Positions 47,280 through 56,809 are shown, counted from the stretch's first letter. The stretch: 64,000 nt of DNA from Pirellulaceae bacterium (GCA_023382975.1 JAHDXO010000036.1:24618-88617); one strand, 5' to 3'. Program-made: numbers and translations. Notes: generated by a model from the letters alone, not told the origin.

Positions 47280-49196
47280 ATGTCGAGTTTCATTGATCGC
47301 CGCGAAGGCCGAATGGCCATCGCGATCCACGGTTTCTGCCTTCTCCTGATGTGCGGGGCGACCCGTGCGGACAGCCCGATCGTATTTCCCCGGGATTCCG
47401 GCGTGGTCGACTTGACTCAACCGCCGTACCTTGCCGATCCCACCGGTCAGCGCGATTCCACGGCAGGCATCCAGCAAGCGCTGGACGACTCTCCGGCGTC
47501 CAACAAGATCCTGTACCTGCCGCCCGGCGTCTATCGGGTCAGCGATACGTTGCGCTGGGGCAGCGGCGGCGGCGGATCGGAGCAAAAGCGTCAGATCCTG
47601 CAAGGCGCGGGGATGGATCTGACGACCATCCGTCTTCCGGACGAGGCGCCCGGGTACACCGACCCCGGCAGCTCGAAATCGGTCATCTGGACTGGCCAGC
47701 GGCCGGCCCAGCGATTTCGCAATGCCCTCCGCGACCTCACGGTCGACACGGGCCGCGGCAACCCGGGGGCGATTGGTGTCCAGTTCATCGCGAACAACCA
47801 GGGCCAGATGCAGAACGTCCGCATCCGCTCGGGCGACGGGCAGGGACAGATCGGCCTGGACATGCGATTCACCAACGAGATCGGCCCGCTGCTGGTGCGG
47901 AACCTGCACGTCATCGGCTTCGACCGCGGCGTCTGGACCAACTGGGACACCGCCAGCGTCACCTTCGAACACGTGACACTCGAGAACCAGAACATCTTCG
48001 GTTGGCACAACCGAGCGCAGAAAGTCTTCCTCCGCGGCCTGAAGAGCAACAATCGCGTGCCGGCGATCTACAACGAAAAGGACTCGGCCGGACACATGGT
48101 TGTGATCGAAGCCGATCTGGTCGGCACGGGCGAAGCCAACCAGCGCCCGGCGATTCTGAACGAACGCAGCATGTACGTCCGCGACCTCCGGACCAGCGGC
48201 TACCGGACGGCGATCCGGCACAACGACAAGGGCCGCGGCAACGAACCCGGCGTCGAGGGTCCGAACGTGCCGGAGTGGCAGAGCCACCATGTCGTCATGA
48301 CCTTGTTTGATACGCCCGCGCAGTCGCTACGTCTGCCGATCCAGGAAGTACCGCGGATCGCCTGGAGCGAGTTGTCCGAGTGGGCCAGCCCCCTGGCGTA
48401 CGACGCGCAGCCCAGCAGGGACATCGATGCGACCAGCGCCATTCAGCAAGCCATCGATTCGGGCGCCACCACCGTTTATCTGCCCAACGGCGCCTGGCGG
48501 ATCGACGGCGAAGTCGTGCTGCGCGGCAACGTGCGGCGGTTGATCGGCACCGAGGCTACGCTCAGCGGCAACGGCTCGATCCGGTTGACCGACGGTAACG
48601 CCCCGGCGGTGGTGATCGAGCGTTTGCAGGTCAACTATGGCAGTCAGGTCACGGTCATCCACGACAGCCCGCGGACACTGGTGATCTCCGCCGTGACGGG
48701 GCTTGGACACCGCAGCACGACCAACGGGCGCGGCGCCCTGGTCTTTTTCGACGATTGGGTCGGCCCGCCGTTAGTCTTCAGCAACGACCAACGCATCTTC
48801 GCCCGGCAACTGAACCAGGAACACGATGCCCAGGCCGACGACCGCGTACTTGCCAAAGTGGTGAACGACGGTGCGATGCTGTGGATTCTGGGCATGAAGA
48901 CCGAGCGCGGGGGCACGGTCATCCTTACCAGGAATGGCGGCGTGACCGAATTGCTGGGCGCATACCTTCTGGCCACCGGACCGCCCAAGACCGACCCGGC
49001 CTTTATCAACGACAACAGCGACGTCGCGCTGCTGGGCATTGGGCAGCAGACTTTCAACGACAACCCGTTTCAACGCTGGATTCAGGAGCGGCGCGGCACG
49101 GAGACCCGCGAACTTCGCCCCGAAGACATGAATCGTTCGATCAGCTACGTCGGCTACACCGAACAGGTCCGCGAGCGGATTCGGCCGACGCAGTGA
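47280..49196 (+). CDS. Exported pectate-lyase-3-like beta-helix protein
   Basis: The protein has 638 residues from ATG 47280, with a hydrophobic signal (MAIAIHGFCLLLMCGATRA). Two beta-helix starts are visible: DSTAGIQQALDDSPASNKIL followed by LPPGVYRVSDTLRWG, and later DATSAIQQAIDSGATTVYLP followed by GAWRIDGEV. This is the pectate lyase superfamily (Pectate_lyase_3, GH55-like) in which two helices sit side by side. It should bind or cleave a polysaccharide outside the cell. The substrate cannot be told. The Xaa-Pro peptidase gene follows after 39 bases. Confidence 0.82.
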   Translation: MSSFIDRREGRMAIAIHGFCLLLMCGATRADSPIVFPRDSGVVDLTQPPYLADPTGQRDSTAGIQQALDDSPASNKILYLPPGVYRVSDTLRWGSGGGGSEQKRQILQGAGMDLTTIRLPDEAPGYTDPGSSKSVIWTGQRPAQRFRNALRDLTVDTGRGNPGAIGVQFIANNQGQMQNVRIRSGDGQGQIGLDMRFTNEIGPLLVRNLHVIGFDRGVWTNWDTASVTFEHVTLENQNIFGWHNRAQKVFLRGLKSNNRVPAIYNEKDSAGHMVVIEADLVGTGEANQRPAILNERSMYVRDLRTSGYRTAIRHNDKGRGNEPGVEGPNVPEWQSHHVVMTLFDTPAQSLRLPIQEVPRIAWSELSEWASPLAYDAQPSRDIDATSAIQQAIDSGATTVYLPNGAWRIDGEVVLRGNVRRLIGTEATLSGNGSIRLTDGNAPAVVIERLQVNYGSQVTVIHDSPRTLVISAVTGLGHRSTTNGRGALVFFDDWVGPPLVFSNDQRIFARQLNQEHDAQADDRVLAKVVNDGAMLWILGMKTERGGTVILTRNGGVTELLGAYLLATGPPKTDPAFINDNSDVALLGIGQQTFNDNPFQRWIQERRGTETRELRPEDMNRSISYVGYTEQVRERIRPTQ

Positions 49197-49235
49197 ACGG
49201 CTGCAACACTTGGCAGTTTTTCCAAAGGAGCCTCC

Positions 49236-50621
49236 ATGTTTGATTCCCGAACCTATACCGATCGCCGCACGGTCCTTCTCGACACGCTCAGGCAGGGCGG
49301 CCAGCGCGGCATCCTGCTGTTCTTGGGCAACGAAGAGAGTCCCTGCAACTACGCCGACAACGGCTATCCCTATCGCCAGGACAGCACGTTCCTTTACTAC
49401 TTCGGGATCGATCATCCAGGCTACGCAGCCGCGGTGGATTTGGATGAAGGCACGTCCACCGTCTTCGCGGACGATCTGGACATCGACGCTATTGTCTGGA
49501 TGGGGCCTCAGCCTTCCGTGGCCGAACTGGCGGCGCGAGGAGGCGTCGATCGCACCGCGCCCCGAACGGCTCTGGCCGAATGCTTGATTCAAGCTCGGAC
49601 AACCGGACGATGCATCCACGTGCTGCCCCCGTATCGTCCGGACAACAAGCTCCGCCTGATGGAGCTGCTGGATCGCCGGAGCGTCCCGGAGGCCAGCGTG
49701 CCCTTCATCCGCGCGGTGGTCGAGCAGCGGGCCGTGAAGTCCGCCGAAGAACTGGCGGAGATCGAAACGGCGGTGAACCTGACCGTCGACATGCACTTGG
49801 CCGGCATGCGCATGGCGCGGCCCGGCATGAAGGAGTCCGAGATCGCCGCCCGAGTCACGGAGATCGCTCTGGCAGGCGGTGCCGGCGTGTCTTTTCCCGT
49901 CATCGCCACCGTTCGCGGCGAGACGCTGCACAATCACCACCACGGAAACACGCTGAAGTCAGGCGACGTCTTCCTGCTGGACTGCGGGGCCGAGAGTCTT
50001 GGGCACTATGCCGGCGATCTCAGCAGCACGTTCCCGGTCGATCCGACCTTCACCAGCCGCCAGAAGGACATCTATCGCGTGGTCCTGAGCTCGCATCTGG
50101 CCGCCGTCGCCAAGGCCGCTCCGATGGTTCCCATGCGCGAGGTGCATCGCACCGCCTGCCGCACCATCGCCGAGGGCCTGAAAGATCTGGGACTGATGAA
50201 GGGCGATCTGGACGCCGCGGTCGAGGCCGGCGCCCACGCGCTGTTTTTCCCCTGCGGCACCGGACACATGATGGGCCTGGACGTGCATGACATGGAGGAC
50301 TTGGGCGAAGTCTACGTCGGCTACGAGGGCCAGCCCAAGAGCACCCAGTTCGGTCTGAAAAGCCTGCGGCTGGCTCGCCCGCTGAAACCCGGCTTCGTGT
50401 TCACCGTCGAGCCCGGTGTGTATTTCATCCCCGAGCTGGTACACCGGTGGAAGGCGGAAGGCCGTTTTGCCGACTTCGTCAACTACGATGCCGTGGAAGG
50501 CTGGCTCGGCACCGGCGGCATGCGCATCGAGGAAGACATGGCCATCACGCCCGAAGGCGCCCGCATCCTCGGCAAGTGGCGGCCCCGCACCATCGAGGAA
50601 GTCGAAGCCGAACGCGGCTAG
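49236..50621 (+). CDS. Xaa-Pro aminopeptidase/dipeptidase (M24B)
   Basis: The protein has 461 residues with AAAGGAG 5 to 7 bases before the start. An N-terminal creatinase-like domain (RQDSTFLYYFGIDHPG) precedes the M24 pita-bread domain. The metal ligands are visible: Asp in FLLDCGAES, Asp in GDLSST, His in CGTGHMMGLDVHD, Glu in FTVEPGVYF and Glu in RIEEDM. It should release the N-terminal residue, or split dipeptides, next to proline or hydroxyproline in the cytoplasm. Its end overlaps by 4 bases the end of the hydroxyproline operon on the other strand, a fitting neighbour for peptide-derived hydroxyproline. Confidence 0.92.
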   Translation: MFDSRTYTDRRTVLLDTLRQGGQRGILLFLGNEESPCNYADNGYPYRQDSTFLYYFGIDHPGYAAAVDLDEGTSTVFADDLDIDAIVWMGPQPSVAELAARGGVDRTAPRTALAECLIQARTTGRCIHVLPPYRPDNKLRLMELLDRRSVPEASVPFIRAVVEQRAVKSAEELAEIETAVNLTVDMHLAGMRMARPGMKESEIAARVTEIALAGGAGVSFPVIATVRGETLHNHHHGNTLKSGDVFLLDCGAESLGHYAGDLSSTFPVDPTFTSRQKDIYRVVLSSHLAAVAKAAPMVPMREVHRTACRTIAEGLKDLGLMKGDLDAAVEAGAHALFFPCGTGHMMGLDVHDMEDLGEVYVGYEGQPKSTQFGLKSLRLARPLKPGFVFTVEPGVYFIPELVHRWKAEGRFADFVNYDAVEGWLGTGGMRIEEDMAITPEGARILGKWRPRTIEEVEAERG

Positions 50622-51550
50622 CGCCGATTCGCGTTTGCTCCCTCCGGAACCTGGCTCAGCGCGGCGCGCAGCTCCGCGCACTCGGACCGGCTGGCTCGGC
50701 ACAGCGGCAGACGCGGCGGACCGCAATCGTGCCCCATCAACCCGCAGGCAGCCTTGACCCATTGCGTGTACTTCCCGCCGCCTTCCATCAACTCCAGCGT
50801 AGGCAGCATCTGGAAGAACAGCTTCCGCGCGGCCTCGTAATCCTGCCGGACCACCGTCAGCTCGTAGAGCGCTGCGTGCGAAGCCGGCAAGGCGTTGACA
50901 ACACCCCCGACCCAGCCGATCGCGCCGACCATCAGACTCTCCAACGCGATCGTGTCACAGCCGCAAAACACGCCCAACCGGTTGCCGCAACGGCGGAGCA
51001 GCTCCGTGATCCGCGGCATCTCGCCCGTGCTCTCCTTGACGTAGCGGAGATTCTTCAGCTTGGTCAACCGCTCGATGAATTCCGGCGACATGTCGACGCC
51101 CGTGCGGCCGGGGTAGTTGTACAGCATGATCGGCACGCCGATGGCGTCGTTCACCGTTTTGAAGTGAACGAGCAGTTCCTCGGGCCGCGGCAGCGAGTAG
51201 TACGGAGCGGCGAGCATCACGCCGGCGCAACCGAGTTGTTCGGCCTGGCGCGAAAACGCAACGACATCCCGAGTCGCCCCGCCATTGGTGCCGGCCACCA
51301 CGGGAACGCGACCGGCGGCGGCCTCGAGCGTCACGCGAAGAACCCGTTCACGTTCGCCATCGATCAACGCGTAATACTCGCCGGTGCTGCCCAGCGGAAC
51401 AAGGCCGTGGACGCCCTGGTTGATCAGATGATCGACCAACTCGGCAAGCTTGTCGTCGTCGATCTCGTCGCTGGCATTCATGGGGGTGACGAGGGCGGCG
51501 AAGACACCGCGGAAGTTGCCGGGATACGACGGGGAAGTTTTGGTTTTCAT
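50618..51550 (-). CDS. DapA-family protein, probable pyrroline-4-hydroxy-2-carboxylate deaminase
   Basis: The protein has 310 residues from ATG 51550. The aldolase class I barrel of the DapA family is clear: VFAALVTPMNASDEIDDDKL, GLVPLGSTGEYYAL, MLYNYPGRTGVD (catalytic Tyr) and Lys172 in YVKESTGEM as Schiff-base lysine. In the hydroxyproline pathway a DapA-family enzyme deaminates and dehydrates 1-pyrroline-4-hydroxy-2-carboxylate to alpha-ketoglutarate semialdehyde. The operon context, not the sequence alone, gives this role. It is the last gene of the leftward run, 28 bases after the aldehyde dehydrogenase. Confidence 0.85.
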   Translation of the reverse strand: MKTKTSPSYPGNFRGVFAALVTPMNASDEIDDDKLAELVDHLINQGVHGLVPLGSTGEYYALIDGERERVLRVTLEAAAGRVPVVAGTNGGATRDVVAFSRQAEQLGCAGVMLAAPYYSLPRPEELLVHFKTVNDAIGVPIMLYNYPGRTGVDMSPEFIERLTKLKNLRYVKESTGEMPRITELLRRCGNRLGVFCGCDTIALESLMVGAIGWVGGVVNALPASHAALYELTVVRQDYEAARKLFFQMLPTLELMEGGGKYTQWVKAACGLMGHDCGPPRLPLCRASRSECAELRAALSQVPEGANANRR

Positions 51551-51578
51551 GTTGCGTTCTTGGGTTGGGGAGTTCAAG

Positions 51579-53081
51579 TCAGCTCAGTTGCATCCAGATC
51601 GTTTTCAGCTCGGTGTATTGCTCGTGCGCCCAAATGGATTTGTCTCGCCCGCCGAAGCCCGATTCCTTGAAGCCGCCGAACGGCGTGGTGATGTCGCCTT
51701 CGGAGAAGCAGTTGACCGAAACCGTACCGGCACGAATGGCGCGGGCGACGCGATGGGCCGTGCCCAGGTCGCGGGTGTAGAGCGACGCGGCCAAACCGTA
51801 GTTCGTGTCGTTCGCCAGCGCCACGGCCTCGTCCTCGGTGGAAAACGGAATCACGGACAGAACCGGCCCGAAGATCTCCTCGCGAGCGATCTTCATCCGA
51901 TTCGAAACGTCGTCGAAAATCGTCGGCTCGACGAAGTAGCCGCCGGTCTCTTCCAGGATCCGGTTGCCGCCCAAAACCAGCCGTGCGCCTTCGGCCCTGC
52001 CCGCGTCGATGTAGGCGAGCACCTTTTCCAGATGCGGCTTTTCAATCATGGCTCCCAGCCGATTTCCGGGATCGAGCGGATCGCCCGTCTTCCAAGTCTT
52101 CGCCACCGCCGCGACCTTGGCGACCAATTCGTCCTTGACGCTCTTGTGAACGATCAAACGCGAACCGCAACTGCAATTCTCGCCCATGTTCCAGAAGGCC
52201 GCGCTCACCGCGTGGCCAGCCACGGCGTCCAGGTCCGGTGCGTCGGCGAACACCACCTGCGGGCTCTTCCCGCCGCATTCGAGCAGAATGCGTTTCAGGT
52301 TCGACTCGGCGGAATACTTCAGAAAGTAGCGGCCCACTTCGGTCGAGCCGGTGAACGCCACCAGGTCGACGTCAGGATGTCGGCCGATGGCTTGTCCCGC
52401 CGTTTCGCCGAAGCCGGGCACGACGTTGAACACGCCCGCCGGCAGGCCGGCCTCGGCAGCCAGTTCGGCCATACGGATGGCGCTCAGCGACGTCAGTTCC
52501 GCGGGCTTGAGCACGATGCTGTTGCCGGTGGCCAACGCCGGGCCGATCTTCCACGCCGCCATCTGCGCCGGGAAATTCCACGGCACGACACAACCCACCA
52601 CGCCCACCGGTTCGCGCAGGATCAAGCCCAGATTCTCCGGACCTGTCGGCGAGACGTGATGGTAGAGTTTGTCGATCGCCTCGGCGTGCCAGCGGATGCA
52701 ATGGATCGTGTCGGGCAGGTCCATCGTCGCACAGTCGCCGATCGGCTTGCCGGCTTCGAGCGTGTCCAGCAGCGCGAGTTCCCCGAGGTTGGCTTCCAGC
52801 AAGTCGGCGAACTTGAGCAGCACGCGTTTGCGGTCCGCCGGTGTCTGCCGCGACCAGACGCCGCTCTCGAACGCCTTGCGTGCCGCTTGGACGGCTCGGT
52901 CCACGTCGGGCACATCGCACTCGGCGATCTGCGCAAGCGGTTTGCCGGTGGCGGGATTTTCGGTCGTAAACGTCTTGGCGCTCTGGGCTTCGACGAACGC
53001 TCCGTCGATAAAGGCGAGAGTGCGGAATCGGATGCCGGCCACGGCGGCCTGGATGGCGTCGGTTTCGAGTCGAAGGTTCAT
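51579..53081 (-). CDS. Aldehyde dehydrogenase, probable alpha-ketoglutarate semialdehyde dehydrogenase
   Basis: The protein has 500 residues, the usual family length, from ATG 53081, whose first bases overlap the stop of the preceding gene (ATGA). NAD(P)-dependent aldehyde dehydrogenase motifs are present: VVPWNFPAQMAAWKIGPAL, FTGSTEVGRYF, LECGGKSPQVV (catalytic Glu), GENCSCGSRLIV (catalytic Cys) and EEIFGPVLSVI. In this operon it should oxidise alpha-ketoglutarate semialdehyde to alpha-ketoglutarate, the last step of hydroxyproline breakdown. A longer open frame continues upstream to 54350 but overlaps the next gene and is an artefact. Confidence 0.9.
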   Translation of the reverse strand: MNLRLETDAIQAAVAGIRFRTLAFIDGAFVEAQSAKTFTTENPATGKPLAQIAECDVPDVDRAVQAARKAFESGVWSRQTPADRKRVLLKFADLLEANLGELALLDTLEAGKPIGDCATMDLPDTIHCIRWHAEAIDKLYHHVSPTGPENLGLILREPVGVVGCVVPWNFPAQMAAWKIGPALATGNSIVLKPAELTSLSAIRMAELAAEAGLPAGVFNVVPGFGETAGQAIGRHPDVDLVAFTGSTEVGRYFLKYSAESNLKRILLECGGKSPQVVFADAPDLDAVAGHAVSAAFWNMGENCSCGSRLIVHKSVKDELVAKVAAVAKTWKTGDPLDPGNRLGAMIEKPHLEKVLAYIDAGRAEGARLVLGGNRILEETGGYFVEPTIFDDVSNRMKIAREEIFGPVLSVIPFSTEDEAVALANDTNYGLAASLYTRDLGTAHRVARAIRAGTVSVNCFSEGDITTPFGGFKESGFGGRDKSIWAHEQYTELKTIWMQLS

Positions 53082-54418
53082 TCTGTAGGTTCCGATATGA
53101 ATGTATTGCTGTCGGCCGTCTTCCCGGCGGTGATCAGTGCCTCGACAGGGACAGGAAAAACCGGCGGGCGCACGGAGCCGTGCTCCCAGCCGAACAGGAA
53201 CTGAGCCGCCGCGCCGCAAATCCGGCCCTGGCAGGCGCCCATGCCGCACCGTGTGTGCAGCTTGGCACCACGCTCGTCGGCAAAAGGTTCCAGCGCTTCG
53301 CGCCGGACATCCTCGCAACGACAGACGATTGTGTCCGCTGTGGCGAGTGTACGCAACTCGGGGCGGAGCGAAAAAGCGCGGTTCAAGGCGTTTCGGAAAC
53401 GATGCCACGCAGCGCGCTGGCGGAACAACTCGCGCGCCTGCCGCGTCCGTCCCGCGGCCGCTAGTCCGGAGATCCGGCCTTCGACCAGCGCACAATCGAC
53501 GCCGCCCACGCCGGTCGGCTCCCCGGCGCAGTAGATACCCGTCTGCGTCGTTTCCTGGAACTCGTTCACGCGGACCACGCCGGCGTCTAGTTCGCAGCCC
53601 AGCAGCAGCGGCAACTCGACATTCGGCACCAGATGGAATCCACAGGCCAGTAGGTCGCATTCCTCGGTCCAGGCTCGTTTCCCGCCGGTCAACGTGACTC
53701 GCTGCACTTGATCCGCTCCTTCCGCCTTGACAGGCCAGCAACCGCAGCGGTACGGCACGCCCAGCAACCGCCCTTTGACCGCGACGCCTTGGACCAGCTT
53801 GCCCGGATAACGCCAGAGGCCCAAACCGAACTGGGCTACCTTCGCCAGCGGTGCTTGCTCGACGATCAACCGAACTTGCGCGCCGTGCTGCTTCAATCCG
53901 TCGGCTGCCGCCAGCAGTAGAGGTCCGGTCCCCGCTACCACCACGCGTTTGCCCGCGACAGGCCACCCCGCCTTGGACATCGCATGCAGTCCGCCCGGTC
54001 CCAACACGCCGGGCAAGGTCCAACCGGGAAATGGGACGAACAATTCCCGCGCGCCAGTGGCGAGAATCAGCTTCTGCCAAACGATTTCCCGGTCCGCGTT
54101 CGGCGCCTGCGGGCCACAGGTCGTCGACACGAACAATCGACCCGCGTTCGGCGCCCGCGGGCCACTTGTCGGTGCGGCGAACGCGGTGGTATTCAGGAGG
54201 ACGTGCGCACCGGATCGCTTGAGTCGTTCCAGCCAGCGGCGCGCGGCAGTCTGGGCCGGCCGAGTCGACTCGCCGCGCCAGATCTGGCCGCCGAGCCACG
54301 GCGAGTTGTCGAGAATCGCCACCCGCCGGCCCGCCTCCGCCGCGGCACAAGCGGCCGCCACGCCCGCCGGACCGGCCCCGACCACCAGGATCTCGAACTC
54401 GTCTCGCCGGTCAGACAT
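53078..54418 (-). CDS. FAD/NAD(P)-dependent oxidoreductase subunit, probable D-hydroxyproline dehydrogenase
   Basis: The protein has 446 residues. An N-terminal FAD site (ILVVGAGPAGVAAACAAAEA) and SPWLGGQIWRGE fit the HcnB/SoxA-like alpha subunits. A second dinucleotide motif is VVVAGTGPLLLAAADGL. Near the C-terminus CRCEDVRRE and HTRCGMGACQGRICG form a BFD-like [2Fe-2S] binding end. Such subunits combine with a small ferredoxin-like subunit and a DadA-like subunit to oxidise cis-4-hydroxy-D-proline. It overlaps the small iron-sulfur gene by 8 bases and the aldehyde dehydrogenase gene by 4, so all three are translationally coupled. Confidence 0.9.
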   Translation of the reverse strand: MSDRRDEFEILVVGAGPAGVAAACAAAEAGRRVAILDNSPWLGGQIWRGESTRPAQTAARRWLERLKRSGAHVLLNTTAFAAPTSGPRAPNAGRLFVSTTCGPQAPNADREIVWQKLILATGARELFVPFPGWTLPGVLGPGGLHAMSKAGWPVAGKRVVVAGTGPLLLAAADGLKQHGAQVRLIVEQAPLAKVAQFGLGLWRYPGKLVQGVAVKGRLLGVPYRCGCWPVKAEGADQVQRVTLTGGKRAWTEECDLLACGFHLVPNVELPLLLGCELDAGVVRVNEFQETTQTGIYCAGEPTGVGGVDCALVEGRISGLAAAGRTRQARELFRQRAAWHRFRNALNRAFSLRPELRTLATADTIVCRCEDVRREALEPFADERGAKLHTRCGMGACQGRICGAAAQFLFGWEHGSVRPPVFPVPVEALITAGKTADSNTFISEPTE

Positions 54419-54659
54419 CGGTACGCACCTCCATGCCCGCCTTGCAGATCGTCAAGCAACTGCGGCAATGCGGTTGGCCGTCGATCGTCACCCGGCACTC
54501 GAAGCAAACGCCCATCCCGCACAGCGGCCCGCGCGGTTGACCGTCGACCGATTCGCGAAAACGGGTCACGCCCGCCGCCGCGACGGCCGCAGCGACGATG
54601 GTCCCGGCAGGCACGCTCACCGGCTGGCCATTCACCGAGATCGTCACGCGTTCAGACAT
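54411..54659 (-). CDS. Small [2Fe-2S] subunit of the D-hydroxyproline dehydrogenase
   Basis: The protein has 82 residues from ATG 54659. It is an HcnA-like ferredoxin-type protein: VTISVNGQPVSVPAGTIVAA and then CGMGVCFECRVTIDGQPHC with further cysteines (RSCLTIC). The four Cys needed for a [2Fe-2S] cluster are present. It overlaps both neighbours by 8 bases. In the homologous three-subunit dehydrogenases this protein passes electrons from flavin to flavin or to the quinone pool. Confidence 0.9.
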   Translation of the reverse strand: MSERVTISVNGQPVSVPAGTIVAAAVAAAGVTRFRESVDGQPRGPLCGMGVCFECRVTIDGQPHCRSCLTICKAGMEVRTDV

Positions 54660-55785
54660 GGGGCGCGTCCTTCTTCGCAAAGCGTGCGGGCAGGTACGGT
54701 TCGCTCGGTATCTCCGACGGCCGCTTCAGCAGCAAGTCGGCCAGCAGTCGGCCCGTGGCCAGCGAGGTCGCGATGCCCAGGCCCTCGTGGCCCGTGGCCA
54801 ACCAAAGCCTCTCGCTCTCCAGGCTCGGCCCGATGATCGGCAGCTTGTCCGGCGTGGCGGCGCGATGTCCGGTCCAGCAACGGATGGCCGACAGCCTGCC
54901 CAGGGTCGGCAGATACTCCAGCGCCCGCCGCAACATGCGGTCCAGAATCGGTTGGTCGATCTTCGTGTCCTCCGATTGGTATTGGCGCGACGAACCGATC
55001 AGCATCTGGCCGGTCTTGCGCGGCTGGATGTTGAAGGCCACCGAGTCCGCCGCGACCACGTGGGCGCTCTTGAGGTATCCCAACTCGATGAGTTGGTGAT
55101 GCACGAAGCCGCGATAGCGGTCGGTAATGACAAGATGCCCCTTGCGCTTCCACACGGGCAATCCGGGCGACAGAGCCGACGACCACGGCCCGGCCGCGTT
55201 CACAACCAAGCCCGCTGCCTGGCGCGAGCCATCACCCAGCATCACGCCGCCGGCGGGCACCAGCGAACGCACTTCCACGCCCGTCCGAACTTCGGCACCC
55301 GCAGCACACGCCTGTTTCAGCAGAAAGCCAGCCGCCGTCGGTGGGTACAGCACGGCATCGTCGGGCACTCGCAGACCGCCCATCAGATCGCGGCGGAGAT
55401 TCGGCTCGGCCGCGGCAAGCGTTGTACCATCGAGCACTTCCGTCCTCACGCCGCCCGCGCGATAAAGCGTTTCTTTGCGCCGGACCTCGGCCATCTCCTG
55501 CTCGTCGGCCGCGATCCAGACCGTGCCGCACGGGTCGTACTCAACGTCCGCCGGAAGTTGCGGAGCCAGTTGCTGCCAAAGTCGGCGCGAATAGGCGGTC
55601 AACGCGAACTGCGCTGGCGAATCGTCCATCACCACCAGGTGCCCCATGCCGGCCGCTGTCGTCCCTCCGCCGATGGGACCGCGGTCAAGCACCAGCACGC
55701 GGAGACCGGCACGCGCGCACTCGGCCGCGCACGCCGCACCCACAATGCCCGCGCCCACGATCAGGATGTCCGGGGCTGTCGTCAT
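54652..55785 (-). CDS. DadA-like FAD-dependent oxidoreductase, catalytic subunit of D-hydroxyproline dehydrogenase
   Basis: The protein has 377 residues. The FAD motif is ILIVGAGIVGAACAAECARA, followed by GGGTTAAGMGHL. The C-terminal CWTGHRAATPDKLPIIGPS and ATGHEGLGIATSLATGRLLA are typical of D-amino acid dehydrogenase and glycine oxidase-like enzymes. It should oxidise cis-4-hydroxy-D-proline to 1-pyrroline-4-hydroxy-2-carboxylate with the other two subunits. Its ATG overlaps the stop of the epimerase gene (ATGA), and its stop overlaps the iron-sulfur gene by 8 bases. Confidence 0.9.
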   Translation of the reverse strand: MTTAPDILIVGAGIVGAACAAECARAGLRVLVLDRGPIGGGTTAAGMGHLVVMDDSPAQFALTAYSRRLWQQLAPQLPADVEYDPCGTVWIAADEQEMAEVRRKETLYRAGGVRTEVLDGTTLAAAEPNLRRDLMGGLRVPDDAVLYPPTAAGFLLKQACAAGAEVRTGVEVRSLVPAGGVMLGDGSRQAAGLVVNAAGPWSSALSPGLPVWKRKGHLVITDRYRGFVHHQLIELGYLKSAHVVAADSVAFNIQPRKTGQMLIGSSRQYQSEDTKIDQPILDRMLRRALEYLPTLGRLSAIRCWTGHRAATPDKLPIIGPSLESERLWLATGHEGLGIATSLATGRLLADLLLKRPSEIPSEPYLPARFAKKDAPHV

Positions 55786-56720
55786 GGATGAATGCCCCAG
55801 CAAAACGGGTCGCGATCGTCCAATAGCAGCGTGGACTCCCCGTTGATGTAGGCCGTTCCGGTGATCGTGGGACGAATCTTCTCGCCGTCGCGGCGGAACG
55901 TGCCGATGAACGTGCTGCCCAGGATGCCCTCCTGGATCCAAGTCTCCCCTTCGGCCAGTTTTCCGTCGGCGGCCAGGCAGGCGAGTTTCGCGCTGGTGCC
56001 CGTCCCGCACGGCGAGCGGTCGTAAGCTTTTCCGGGGCACAACACGAAGTTTCGGGAATGGGCGCCGCCAACGGTCGGCGGCCCGAACAACTCGATGTGA
56101 TCCACCTCGGCAAGGCCCGCCGCGTTCAGCGACTGGCGAATTCGCCAGCAGCGATCGGTCAGCGCTTCCACGTTGGCCAGACACAAGTCGTCCCCGAGGT
56201 ACTCGACCAGGAAGAACCAGTTGCCGCCCCAGGCGACATCGCCCGTCACCGAACCGATCCCCGGCACTTTGACCGTGACATCCTTCCGAACGCGATGGCA
56301 AGGAACATTTTCCACGGAGACGGTCCCGTTTGGATGCAGCGCGGCGGTCACGACGCCCACGGGTGTCTCCAGTCGGTGCGTGCCGGCCCGGATGTGTCCC
56401 AGGTGCGCCAACGTGACGACGACGCCGATCGTTCCATGAACGCACATGCCAAGATAGCCGACGTTGTTGAAAAAAATCACGCCCGCCGCACAGGAAACGT
56501 CTATCGGATCGCAGAGCAGCGCGCCGACCACGGCGTCCGAACCGCGCGGTTCGTTCGCGATCGCCGATCGGAACCGGTCGAACTCGCGCTGGAACTTCGT
56601 CCGCCGCTCGGCCAGCGGCCCCGCGCCCAAGTCCGGGCCGCCGCCCGTAACGACCCGAGTCGGCTCGCCGCCCGTATGCGAATCGATCACCGAAATGCGA
56701 TGGATGGAAGCTGCGGACAT
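55782..56720 (-). CDS. lhpA: 4-hydroxyproline 2-epimerase (proline racemase family)
   Basis: The protein has 312 residues, the usual length of the family. The two catalytic cysteines are visible: Cys93 in GMCVHGTIGV and Cys238 in RSPCGTGTSAKL. Two Cys point to an epimerase or racemase; the related 3-hydroxyproline dehydratases have Thr at the second site. DSHTGGEPTRVV at the N-terminus is the family signature. It converts trans-4-hydroxy-L-proline to cis-4-hydroxy-D-proline, and the downstream dehydrogenase genes confirm this over a plain proline racemase. It is the first gene of the six-gene operon. Confidence 0.92.
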   Translation of the reverse strand: MSAASIHRISVIDSHTGGEPTRVVTGGGPDLGAGPLAERRTKFQREFDRFRSAIANEPRGSDAVVGALLCDPIDVSCAAGVIFFNNVGYLGMCVHGTIGVVVTLAHLGHIRAGTHRLETPVGVVTAALHPNGTVSVENVPCHRVRKDVTVKVPGIGSVTGDVAWGGNWFFLVEYLGDDLCLANVEALTDRCWRIRQSLNAAGLAEVDHIELFGPPTVGGAHSRNFVLCPGKAYDRSPCGTGTSAKLACLAADGKLAEGETWIQEGILGSTFIGTFRRDGEKIRPTITGTAYINGESTLLLDDRDPFCWGIHP

Positions 56721-56809
56721 GGAGATTCCAAGTTGGTTGTCAGTTGTCAGTTGTCAGTTGTGCAGAGGTGGAATTCGCAATGTTACGCGTTTCCCCTCGT
56801 TCTTCTCCC

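Noticed and set aside
51579..54350. 923-codon open frame on the minus strand that extends the aldehyde dehydrogenase upstream
   Set aside because: The upstream 420 codons overlap the FAD oxidoreductase gene in another phase and have shadow composition; the aldehyde dehydrogenase is complete from 53081 with an ATGA overlap.
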